This document shows positions 26,251 to 33,911 of a stretch of DNA of 64,000 bases, piece by piece. Location: positions 37,283 to 101,282 of the forward strand of contig CACCYT010000003.1 of NCBI GenBank assembly GCA_902550325.1, read 5' to 3'. Position numbers and translations under genes: made by a program. The stretch is from an uncultured Bacteroidota bacterium (GTDB taxonomy: Bacteria > Bacteroidota > Bacteroidia > Flavobacteriales > Flavobacteriaceae). The notes under the pieces were generated by a model that was not told the origin of the DNA, searched no databases, and saw nothing but the letters and a program-made list of their open reading frames with translations. The stretch's first letter is position 1, and each line of letters begins with the position of its first letter.

Positions 26251-26282
26251 GTAACCCAAACTTACAAAAGTTCGAATTTTTT
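26251..26282. repeat. 32-base direct repeat, copy 2
   Basis: GTAACCCAAACTTACAAAAG followed by TTCGAATTTTTT is the partner of copy 1 at 23691-23722. Here it lies between the tRNA-Arg 3' end and the terminator. In both copies a terminator hairpin borders the GTAAC end within 0-4 bases. Confidence 0.6.
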
Positions 26283-26323
26283 TGGAGGAGAATCAATTCC
26301 TGTGAATCAATTCTCCGGTTTAG

Positions 26324-26397
26324 TGACCTCGGCAGGATTCAAACCTGCAACCTTCTGAGCCGTAATCAGATGCTCTATTCAGTTAAGCTACGAGGCC
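26324..26397 (-). tRNA. tRNA-Arg (anticodon ACG)
   Basis: A full cloverleaf is readable on the minus strand: acceptor GGCCTCG pairs with CGAGGTC (one G-T), anticodon stem TCTGA/TCAGA encloses TTACGGC giving anticodon ACG (26361-26363), T arm GCAGG-TTTGAAT-CCTGC, discriminator A. CCA is not encoded. Reads CGU (and other CGN after deamination of A34). Confidence 0.96.
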
Positions 26398-26533
26398 GTA
26401 ACAGATATAGAAAGCGACATTAAACGCCCTCTTGCTTTTCTATGTACCACATCTCGTACCACACAATACATATTTAAGCCCTGTTTTGATGCGAATTTAT
26501 TACATTTATAACAATGAAAAAATTCCTTTTTAA

Positions 26534-26749
26534 ATGAATATAATAATCTTTTTAATAGGTATAATAATAACCCTTATCTATTGTATGTCTTTTGTATGGG
26601 AAATGAAGCAAGAGAAGCAACGAAAAGAGAAGGAGTTATTGGATAACAAATATTACTACACAAGAAATCCATCAAACGAAAGAATGAAACAACCTAAACG
26701 AAAGAAAGGTTCCCAGAGCAGAATGAAAAATTATAATTGGAAAAAATGA
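26534..26749 (+). CDS. Small single-pass membrane protein
   Basis: 71 residues: an N-terminal membrane helix (IIIFLIGIIITLIYCMSFVW) followed by a highly charged cytoplasmic tail rich in Lys, Arg and Tyr/Asn (EMKQEKQRKEKE ... RKKGSQSRMKNYNW). The stop overlaps the start of the S9 peptidase gene as ATGA, which points to translational coupling and supports a real gene. I do not recognise a family. Confidence 0.65.
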   Translation: MNIIIFLIGIIITLIYCMSFVWEMKQEKQRKEKELLDNKYYYTRNPSNERMKQPKRKKGSQSRMKNYNWKK

Positions 26750-29514
26750 AAAAACTGGTTATACTTTTATTAATAATTACTACAAACCTATACTCACAAA
26801 AAAAAGTATTGGACCATAAAGATTTTGATATCTGGAACAGAATACAAAATTCCCAAATTTCCTCTGATGGTAATTATATAATGTATTCAATTCAAAGAGG
26901 GGAGGAGGATAGTTTTTTAAAAATAAAAGACAAGAATACTAATTTGATTTTTGAACATGATCGTGGTGAGAGGGGTGTTTTTTCTTATGACTCCAAATAT
27001 GCAGTTTTTACAATTAAGGAATGGAATGATTCAATTACTGAAATGAAAAGAAGAAAAGTAAAAAAGGACAAAATGCCAAAGGATACACTTGGGATTTTCA
27101 ACCTAAAAGATAAATCTTTGATTAAATTATCACACATCAAATCATATAAAAGTCCGGAAAAGTGGTCAGGTTTTATTGCTTACACTTATGATTTTATCAA
27201 AAAAAACAAAAAACCAAAAGATTCAACCAAAACAAAAGAAAAAAGTAAAAAACCAAGTATAAAAAATGGATATCCGCTTGTTATTAGAAACTTGAATAAT
27301 AACCAGGAAGATACTATTCAATTTGTGACAGATTACACATTTTCTAAAGAACAAAAAATAATTTCATATATAACCACTGGGGATGATAATGTTATTAAGC
27401 CTGGAGTTTACATTAAAGACTTAAATAATAACTTAACAAAGCATATTTTCGAATCACATGTAAAAACAAAATACTATAAACTTAATTTAAGTAATAGTGG
27501 AAAAAAATTAGCTTTCATTGTTGACACTGATTCCACAAAATCTTATAGGAGAAATAAAGAGTTGTATGCTTGGAATTCTAAAAATGATTTAAAATTGATT
27601 TTGGATAGAAAAGCCTCACCAGAAGGTTACCATGTTTCATCAGATGGTCAAGTTAGTTTTTCAGATGATGAAACCAAATTATATTTTGGTTTAGCATTGC
27701 CCGAAATATATCAAGACACTTTACTTCTAAACGAGGAAATTGTAGATGTTGAGGTTTGGACTTATGATGAACCAAGACTGTATACAATTCAAGAGATGCA
27801 GTTAAATAATGATAAGAAAAAATCATTCAAATCTGTTTATAATTTTGATAATGAAAAAGTTATTCAAATAGCAAATAAAGATTTTCCAAATGCAATAATA
27901 TCTGAGCACGGAAATAGTGAATATGCATTGATAAGTAATCCTCAGCCATACCAATTAAGCTCTCAATGGACTGCACTTTTTTCAAAAAATGATTTAGCTG
28001 TAAAGAATATAAAAAATGGAGACTTTGAAATTGTTATAAAAGGTAATCCAAGTATGGCGAGATTAAGCCCACAAGGCTATTATGCGTATGGATACAATCA
28101 AGTTGATAGTACATGGTATACACACAACCTAAAAAAATCAAAATACACTGAGCTGACAAGAGGAAAAATATTTTACAATGAATTAAGTGATTATCCTAAT
28201 TACCCAAGTTCTTATGGTATAGCAGGTTGGAGTAAAAATGACAAAACTATTTTCATTTATGATCGTTATGATATTTGGGAGTTTGATCCGGATACTGGAA
28301 ATAGTAAGCGTTTAACAAATGGTCGTGAATCAAAAACTTCTTACAGGCTAATTAGTCTCGATAATGAAATTAAATTTATAGATACCTCGCAAAAATTGTT
28401 AATGATTACATTCAATGAATTAACAAAAAACTCCGGTTATTATGAATTTGATTATAAAAAAAATATCGGCCAACAGCTTTTGGATGGTCCATACAGATAT
28501 TCATCACCCAAAAAAGCTAGATTATCTCAAGATATTATTTATACGCGACAATCATTTATAGACTATCCTGATATTAGATTATCTAACCTAAATTTCAAAT
28601 CTGATAAAATAATTAGTAATGCCAATCCACAGCAAGTTGATTATAATTGGGGTACATCAGAATTGGTTAATTGGTCATCTTTGGACGGTATGCAATTGAC
28701 TGGAATGTTGATTAAGCCTGAGAATTTTGATCCATCAAAACAATATCCAATGATTGTAAACTTTTATGAAAAAAGTTCAAATGGTCTGCATACCCATAGG
28801 GCACCAAATCCAGGTAGATCTTCTATCAATTATAGTTTTTATACAAGTAGGGGTTATTTAATTTTTAATCCTGATGTACACTATAAGGTTGGGTATCCAG
28901 GTGAAAGTGCTTTTAATTGTGTTATTCCTGGAATAACGTCATTGATTGAAAAAGGATTTGTCGATAAGGATAATATTGGCGTACAGGGTCATAGTTGGGG
29001 AGGTTATCAAATAGCATATTTAGTTACAAAAACTGATATTTTTAAAGCAGCAGAGTCAGGAGCTCCAGTTGTAAATATGATTAGTGCATATGGTGGAATT
29101 AGATGGGATACCGGACTCAGCAGACAATTTCAATATGAGCACACACAAAGTAGAATTGGAGGAACACCTTGGGAGTATCCTCAGAGATACTTTGAAAATT
29201 CACCAATATATAATATTGATAAAATAAACACACCTCTTCTAATAATGCACAACGATAAAGATGGCCATGTTCCTTGGTATCAAGGTATTGAGTTTTTTAT
29301 GAGTTTAAGACGTTTGTCCAAACCTTCTTGGTTGTTAAATTATAATGATGCAAGACACTGGCCACTAAAAATGAAAAACAGGAAGGATTTTAACATTAGA
29401 ATGCAACAGTTCTTTGACCATTATTTGAAAGGCGCAAATATGCCTGTTTGGATGCAGAAAGGAGTTCCCGCAATTGAAAAAGGGATTAATCAGGGTTATG
29501 ATTTGGTAAAATAA
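26746..29514 (+). CDS. Secreted S9-family (prolyl oligopeptidase-like) serine peptidase
   Basis: 922 residues from ATG 26746. Signal peptide VILLLIITTNLYSQ. The N-terminal two thirds look like a seven-bladed beta-propeller that restricts access to peptides; the last 260 residues are the alpha/beta-hydrolase. The catalytic triad is readable: Ser750 in GHSWGG, Asp839 in HNDKDGHVP and His871 in DARHWP. It should cleave short peptides outside the inner membrane and fits a protein-degrading lifestyle. A lysine-rich insert at about 150-175 (KKNKKPKDSTKTKEKSKKP) is unusual for the propeller. Coupled to the small membrane protein upstream. Confidence 0.92.
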   Translation: MKKLVILLLIITTNLYSQKKVLDHKDFDIWNRIQNSQISSDGNYIMYSIQRGEEDSFLKIKDKNTNLIFEHDRGERGVFSYDSKYAVFTIKEWNDSITEMKRRKVKKDKMPKDTLGIFNLKDKSLIKLSHIKSYKSPEKWSGFIAYTYDFIKKNKKPKDSTKTKEKSKKPSIKNGYPLVIRNLNNNQEDTIQFVTDYTFSKEQKIISYITTGDDNVIKPGVYIKDLNNNLTKHIFESHVKTKYYKLNLSNSGKKLAFIVDTDSTKSYRRNKELYAWNSKNDLKLILDRKASPEGYHVSSDGQVSFSDDETKLYFGLALPEIYQDTLLLNEEIVDVEVWTYDEPRLYTIQEMQLNNDKKKSFKSVYNFDNEKVIQIANKDFPNAIISEHGNSEYALISNPQPYQLSSQWTALFSKNDLAVKNIKNGDFEIVIKGNPSMARLSPQGYYAYGYNQVDSTWYTHNLKKSKYTELTRGKIFYNELSDYPNYPSSYGIAGWSKNDKTIFIYDRYDIWEFDPDTGNSKRLTNGRESKTSYRLISLDNEIKFIDTSQKLLMITFNELTKNSGYYEFDYKKNIGQQLLDGPYRYSSPKKARLSQDIIYTRQSFIDYPDIRLSNLNFKSDKIISNANPQQVDYNWGTSELVNWSSLDGMQLTGMLIKPENFDPSKQYPMIVNFYEKSSNGLHTHRAPNPGRSSINYSFYTSRGYLIFNPDVHYKVGYPGESAFNCVIPGITSLIEKGFVDKDNIGVQGHSWGGYQIAYLVTKTDIFKAAESGAPVVNMISAYGGIRWDTGLSRQFQYEHTQSRIGGTPWEYPQRYFENSPIYNIDKINTPLLIMHNDKDGHVPWYQGIEFFMSLRRLSKPSWLLNYNDARHWPLKMKNRKDFNIRMQQFFDHYLKGANMPVWMQKGVPAIEKGINQGYDLVK

Positions 29515-29527
29515 TAACTTTCTAAAA

Positions 29528-30160
29528 TTATAGTTTTAAGCTCAAGAAGAGAAAAAAAACAAATATTGCTAGGTATAAGTTAACTGAAAATTTTAGCTCT
29601 TTATATTTAAATAGAAGCTGATAGAAAGATTGAGTAAGTAAACCTGTAACAAACCAACCACTATAATTTGATAATGGCACAATTGAATCTTTAAACTCCC
29701 AAAAATCAAGATTAGGGGCTACAGGTTCAATAAAAAAATCAATAAATAACATCAATAGTGAACCCAATAGAATTGATGGGATTTTTCTCCCTTTACATAT
29801 TTGGTTTGAAATACTTCCAGAAATAGTAGTAAGGATAACCCAGTTCATTCCAATTAAAAAAGGAACTCCGAAAAGTTTAGGGCCTAGATTTCTACCATAT
29901 GAATATTCACCAAATAATAAACCATAATTAACTCCCAAGAATTCAACAAAGATACCTGTCCAAAAAATCAGAACTATACAAAGTAATTCACGTTTATGAA
30001 GTTTAATTTGATTAACCATCAAAAGGAGGCTTGTTAAGAATAAATTTATGGGCGTAAAGGACGCAAAAAATATAAAATCATAGAATAAGAGACCCAGTAA
30101 TCCAGAAATATGTACTAACCATATTAGAAAAATTGATAAGTATGTTTTATTAATTTTCAA
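29528..30160 (-). CDS. cruF: Carotenoid 1',2'-hydratase, CruF/DUF422 family
   Basis: 210 residues, about six or seven membrane helices. The conserved stretch FVEFLGVNYGLLFGEYSYGR and GPKLFGVPFLIGMNW identifies the carotenoid biosynthesis (DUF422) family, with the second acidic motif DFFIEPVAPNLDFW. In other Bacteroidetes CruF adds water to the psi-end of gamma-carotene to give a 1'-hydroxy group. The gene overlaps the end of the CrtI/CrtD gene by 11 bases, so the two are coupled. Substrate is inferred from the family. Confidence 0.85.
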   Translation of the reverse strand: MKINKTYLSIFLIWLVHISGLLGLLFYDFIFFASFTPINLFLTSLLLMVNQIKLHKRELLCIVLIFWTGIFVEFLGVNYGLLFGEYSYGRNLGPKLFGVPFLIGMNWVILTTISGSISNQICKGRKIPSILLGSLLMLFIDFFIEPVAPNLDFWEFKDSIVPLSNYSGWFVTGLLTQSFYQLLFKYKELKFSVNLYLAIFVFFLFLSLKL

Positions 30161-31610
30161 TTAGATCGGATATAATTTTTGATGATAATATACAAAGTGG
30201 TATACCACCTCCAGGATGAACACTTCCTCCACAGAAAAAAACATTTTTTATCTTCTTAGAAAAATTTGGATGTCTTAAAAATGAAGAAAACAGATCATTG
30301 CTGGATGTTCCATATAAAGAGCCTAAATATGAGTTTGTGTTTTTGTCCAAATCAGCAGGACTATAAACTTTTTCTTTGATCAGCTTTCCCTTGATATCAA
30401 TATTTAAAACTTTTTCAATTTTCTTGATAATAATTTCTTTTAGAATTTTAATTTCTGAATTCCAGTTTTGATTTGCGTTGTGTGGTGCGTTAACCATAAC
30501 AAACCAGTTTTCAGAATTTTTAGGTGCGTCATTTTTTACATCCTTGGATGTTATATTTAAATAAACTGTTGGATCATTATAAATTTGTTTTTTTTCAAAA
30601 ATTGATTCAAATTCTTTTTTGTAATCTGATGAAAAAAAGATATTATGCAAGTCTAAATCAGTTTTTATATTCTTCATGCACCAATAAAAAATTACTGCTG
30701 AACTCGATCTCTCAGATTTAAGTGATCGATGACTAATATTATTGCCTAAGAGTTTGGTGTAGAAATGATGAGTGTCTACGTTTGAAATAATATAATTTGA
30801 CAAGATTTTTTTATCATTATTAATTTCCAAAAATTTAATCTCATTATTCTCAATTTTTAATTTGGTTACCTCACTTTTGAAATGAAATTTAACCCCAATT
30901 TTTTTTGCTAGATTAAATAAACTATTTGTTATTTCATGCATTCCACCCTCAGGAATATACGTTCCATAATGATTTTCCAAATGTTGGATTAAGCTCATCA
31001 TACCAGGTGTTTTGTAAGGAGATGAACCATTGTATGTTGCGTAACGATTAAAAATCTGAATCAAATACTTATTTTTTAACTCCTCACTATTAACCTTACT
31101 TAGCGTCTTGTTTATTTGAAAAATATTGACATTAAAAAGTGCTTTAAGAGTATCTATGTTAATATAAGTTGATAGTTTGTGAAGTGATTTTTTTAAAAAA
31201 ATCTTTTCAGTAAGATTGTATTTCTTTTCCGCTTTTTTTAAATAATTTTTTACACGAGAACTTGGAATATCAAACTCCTTTTCAATCTCTTTAAAAAACT
31301 TTTTTTTGTTTGAGTAAGCTGTGAATTTTTTTCCATCATCCCAAAAGTATTTGCAATGAATTTTTTTCTTTTTGTAATTGAAAAAATTTCGGGGATTTTC
31401 GTTAGAAATTGTAAAAAGCTCATCTACTAGGTGAGGCATTGTAAATAAAGAGGGTCCTGCATCAAACCTAAAATCACCTAATTTAAAAGTACTTAATTTG
31501 CCTCCTGGATAATTATTTTTCTCATAAACATTTACATCAAAACCTTGATTTTTGAGTCTAATTGCTGAGCAAATACCTCCAATTCCTGAACCGATGATAG
31601 CTACCTTCAT
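30150..31610 (-). CDS. CrtI-family carotenoid desaturase (phytoene desaturase or CrtD)
   Basis: 486 residues. The FAD-binding N-terminus MKVAIIGSGIGGICSAIRL and YPGGKLSTFKLGDFRFDAGPS are typical of the CrtI family, as is the C-terminal GGSVHPGGGIPLCILSSKI. Enzymes of this family carry out phytoene desaturation (CrtI) or 3',4'-desaturation of 1'-hydroxy carotenoids (CrtD). The location between cruF and crtA favours the CrtD role, but overall similarity cannot settle it by eye. No phytoene synthase is in the window. The gap to crtA is 2 bases. Confidence 0.88.
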   Translation of the reverse strand: MKVAIIGSGIGGICSAIRLKNQGFDVNVYEKNNYPGGKLSTFKLGDFRFDAGPSLFTMPHLVDELFTISNENPRNFFNYKKKKIHCKYFWDDGKKFTAYSNKKKFFKEIEKEFDIPSSRVKNYLKKAEKKYNLTEKIFLKKSLHKLSTYINIDTLKALFNVNIFQINKTLSKVNSEELKNKYLIQIFNRYATYNGSSPYKTPGMMSLIQHLENHYGTYIPEGGMHEITNSLFNLAKKIGVKFHFKSEVTKLKIENNEIKFLEINNDKKILSNYIISNVDTHHFYTKLLGNNISHRSLKSERSSSAVIFYWCMKNIKTDLDLHNIFFSSDYKKEFESIFEKKQIYNDPTVYLNITSKDVKNDAPKNSENWFVMVNAPHNANQNWNSEIKILKEIIIKKIEKVLNIDIKGKLIKEKVYSPADLDKNTNSYLGSLYGTSSNDLFSSFLRHPNFSKKIKNVFFCGGSVHPGGGIPLCILSSKIISDLIEN

Positions 31611-31612
31611 AT

Positions 31613-32281
31613 TTAAAATTCCCGAGTTTTGATATCAATTATTTCAAATCTTGCAAAAAGATCCTCGCTATACCATTTTCTTTCTCTTGTTTTTTTAATG
31701 ATCTCTGAATGCGCTTTATTTTTATAAGCAAAATCGCTAATAGCCTTATGATTTTTCCAAATACTAAAGGTTGCTTGTGACAAAAGGGGTAATTCGCCTA
31801 TGCCTTTGTAAAACTCAACTCCATCAGCATTCTTAATTGAATCAGATGCAGATGATACATTTAACCAAAATTCTAATTGTTTACTGAGTTTTATTTTGCC
31901 CCTGGTAATAACACCAATTTTATTATTCACATTAGTTTTTTTACTTCTGTTTACTTTAAAAGGATTAATATTGTCCCATAATCCATTTGAAAAAATAGGT
32001 TCCATAATGTAATCAACTCTTTTTTTTGCTTTCTTTTTTATTTCTTTAGCATGATTGCTATTTTCAATAAAATCATTTATTAGATCATGTTTTTTCCAAA
32101 CACACAGTAATGAATAAACATTAAAATCGGGGTAGATAAATCCTCCTTTACCACCTGTCCCAAGCATTTTATAGAATGTTAAATCCTTTTTATTTTGAAA
32201 ATATTTTTTAGATTCGACCATTTGTTTAAACGCCCAAAACTTATTTGATTCGTAGTGAAAAAATGAAATGGATACCACCAT
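31613..32281 (-). CDS. crtA: Spheroidene monooxygenase (CrtA) family protein
   Basis: 222 residues. The pattern GELPLLSQATFSIWKN (about 162-177) and TRERKWYSEDLFARFEI near the end are CrtA landmarks; GTGGKGGFIYPDFNVYSLL near residue 45 also fits. CrtA of purple bacteria is a haem-dependent oxygenase that adds a 2-keto group to acyclic carotenoids. Here it probably oxidises C-2' of a CruF/CrtD product. First gene of the minus-strand carotenoid unit, divergent from crtY with 73 bases between starts. Shorter than purple-bacterial CrtA. Reaction inferred. Confidence 0.8.
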   Translation of the reverse strand: MVVSISFFHYESNKFWAFKQMVESKKYFQNKKDLTFYKMLGTGGKGGFIYPDFNVYSLLCVWKKHDLINDFIENSNHAKEIKKKAKKRVDYIMEPIFSNGLWDNINPFKVNRSKKTNVNNKIGVITRGKIKLSKQLEFWLNVSSASDSIKNADGVEFYKGIGELPLLSQATFSIWKNHKAISDFAYKNKAHSEIIKKTRERKWYSEDLFARFEIIDIKTREF

Positions 32282-32354
32282 GGTTTTACCATATCAAAAT
32301 TAATGCTATTCTGTTAATTGAAAATATAATATCTTTATTTTTTAATTAATTTTT

Positions 32355-33500
32355 TTGAAAAAGAATTACGATTTTATTTTCTGTGGTTATGGTCTATCTT
32401 CCTCTGTAATTCTTTTTAAAATGTCAAGTATTGACTATTATTTAGATAAGAGAATCTTAATAATAGAGAGTAAAAAAAAGGATATAAATAAAACATGGTG
32501 TTTTTGGGATAATAATAATTCAAAGTGGAATCCTTTTTTGTCTAAAAAATGGTCAAAATTAAACTTTAAAACCAATGATTTAAGTTTAGATTTTGAATTA
32601 AATGACATGTCTTATAACATGATAAAGAGTCAGGACTTTTTTAACGTAATTAAAAAAACTGTAAAATCTAAAATGAACGTTGAAGTTTTGTATGATGATG
32701 TTTTGTCAATTGATCAGCAAACAAATACTGTTAAAATAAATACTTCAAACAATTCATTTATAACTGACAAAGTTTTTAATAGTATTCCAACTTTTTCCCC
32801 TTATAATGAAAATTCAAATTTGAAAATGCTATTACAACATTTTAAGGGTTGGACAATCAAAACAAAAAATAAATGTTTTGATCAAGAAAAGGCAACTATA
32901 ATGGATTTTTCAATTGATCAAAAAAATGAAACTCGTTTTTTTTATATTCTTCCTGTAAGTTCAGACGAAGCATTGATTGAATTTACGCTCTTTTCAAAGA
33001 AAAAATTAAATGATTCTGAATATGACAAAGAAATTTCAAACTATTTATTTAAAGCTGGTATATCAGAATACAAGATTATTAGTAATGAAAAGGGAATAAT
33101 ACCTATGACTTGTTTTGATTATTCAAAATATAATTCTAAAAATCTTATTAACATAGGTACATCCGGGGGTTGGACAAAACCTTCAACTGGGTATACTTTT
33201 AAATTTATAGATAAAAAATCAGATCAGTTACTAAAATTTTTAGAAAAAGAAACTGATTTTAGAAAATTTAATAAAAAAACAAGATTTTGGTATTATGACA
33301 GAATATTTTTAGACGTTTTGTATTACCAAAATCATCTTGGCTCACATTTATTTGAAAGACTCTTTTTGAAAAATAAAATTGAAAGAATTTTCAGATTTTT
33401 AGATGATGAGTCAAATATACTTGATGATTTAAAAATCCTTTTATCATTTCCAAAATACCTATTTACAAAAACTTTTTTTAAGACACTTTTTAATAAATAA
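32355..33500 (+). CDS. crtY: Lycopene beta-cyclase, CrtY type
   Basis: 381 residues from a TTG at 32355; the nearest upstream in-frame stop is at 32343 and there is no ATG. The FAD motif DFIFCGYGLSSSVILF, IIESKKKDINKTWCFWDN and the GTSGGWTKPSTGYTF stretch are diagnostic of CrtY/CrtL cyclases. It forms the beta-ring of gamma- or beta-carotene. It faces the crtA-crtI/D-cruF unit head to head, which suggests joint control. Its strongly AT-rich coding and Lys/Asn-rich composition match the neighbours, so there is no sign of recent transfer. Confidence 0.92.
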   Translation: MKKNYDFIFCGYGLSSSVILFKMSSIDYYLDKRILIIESKKKDINKTWCFWDNNNSKWNPFLSKKWSKLNFKTNDLSLDFELNDMSYNMIKSQDFFNVIKKTVKSKMNVEVLYDDVLSIDQQTNTVKINTSNNSFITDKVFNSIPTFSPYNENSNLKMLLQHFKGWTIKTKNKCFDQEKATIMDFSIDQKNETRFFYILPVSSDEALIEFTLFSKKKLNDSEYDKEISNYLFKAGISEYKIISNEKGIIPMTCFDYSKYNSKNLINIGTSGGWTKPSTGYTFKFIDKKSDQLLKFLEKETDFRKFNKKTRFWYYDRIFLDVLYYQNHLGSHLFERLFLKNKIERIFRFLDDESNILDDLKILLSFPKYLFTKTFFKTLFNK

Positions 33501-33619
33501 TATAAAATACTAGAAATCAATTAATTATTATATTCTTATTTAAAGGGACTTTAAATATCAAAATCATAAAAAAACATACTAAATTTTATCAAATCAATAA
33601 TTTTTGGTATATTTATGGC

Positions 33620-33658
33620 AAGTCCCGTGTAGACTGGGATTTATAATATAGTCGCGGG
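33620..33658 (+). ncRNA. Candidate structured leader with two competing hairpins
   Basis: Two good hairpins share bases. Hairpin A pairs AAGTCCC (33620-33626) with GGGATTT (33636-33642). Hairpin B pairs CCCGT (33624-33628) with GCGGG (33654-33658) and GACT (33632-33635) with AGTC (50-53 of the line). They cannot form together because they compete for CCC. The element lies 57 bases upstream of a 45-residue gene, and a TATATTT-like promoter element is just before it (about 33609-33615). It looks like a regulatory leader, but no known riboswitch class was recognised. Confidence 0.45.
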
Positions 33659-33714
33659 TGGAGAGAACGCATCCTGAAAAATCGTTACATATGTTTTAAA
33701 TTTAAAATGAATGT

Positions 33715-33852
33715 ATGAAGACTTCAAACCTAACTATTCAAAAATATTTAACATACAGAGGAGTTAAATATAATCCAAACAATATTACTAGAGATAATAA
33801 AAAGTCATCTAATAATTTGGGAGTTTACAGAGGAGTAAAATTTGCTCTATAA
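33715..33852 (+). CDS. 45-residue protein with two YRGVK motifs (DUF4278-like)
   Basis: ATG 33715 to TAA 33852. The product repeats a motif: KYLTYRGVKYNP at residues 11-22 and LGVYRGVKFAL at the very end. (L)TYRGVxY is, from memory, the signature of DUF4278, a small family known mainly from cyanobacteria. The gene has its own upstream leader, and a strong terminator begins 23 bases after the stop, making a complete single-gene unit between crtY and the asparaginase. Function unknown; too short for a catalytic domain, so a binding or regulatory role is likely. Confidence 0.7.
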   Translation: MKTSNLTIQKYLTYRGVKYNPNNITRDNKKSSNNLGVYRGVKFAL

Positions 33853-33875
33853 AAAAATAAACTTTAATTGTAATT

Positions 33876-33902
33876 AAGGCTCTATTATTAGGGCCTTTTT
33901 TT
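33876..33902 (+). terminator. Terminator of the YRGVK gene
   Basis: AAGGCTC, an eight-base loop, then GGGCCTT and a seven-T run. One G-T pair. It closes the small unit beginning near 33620. Confidence 0.85.
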
Positions 33903-33911
33903 ATCTAAATT

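Noticed and set aside
26285-26315. Hairpin GGAGAAT..AATTC with twin GAATCAATTC just after the tRNA
   Set aside because: It has two internal mismatches and is not followed by a T-run on either strand, so it was not called a terminator; a better terminator lies at 26203-26246.
26405-26460. Possible structured RNA upstream of tRNA-Arg (TAGAAAGC / GCTTTTCTA)
   Set aside because: The stem needs a bulge, the loop is long and the sequence resembles no known RNA. It is probably part of the tRNA promoter region.
33604-33700. Assignment of the leader to a known riboswitch class
   Set aside because: I compared it from memory with SAM, preQ1, guanidine, glutamine, fluoride and c-di-GMP consensus elements and found no convincing match, so it is left as a candidate only.
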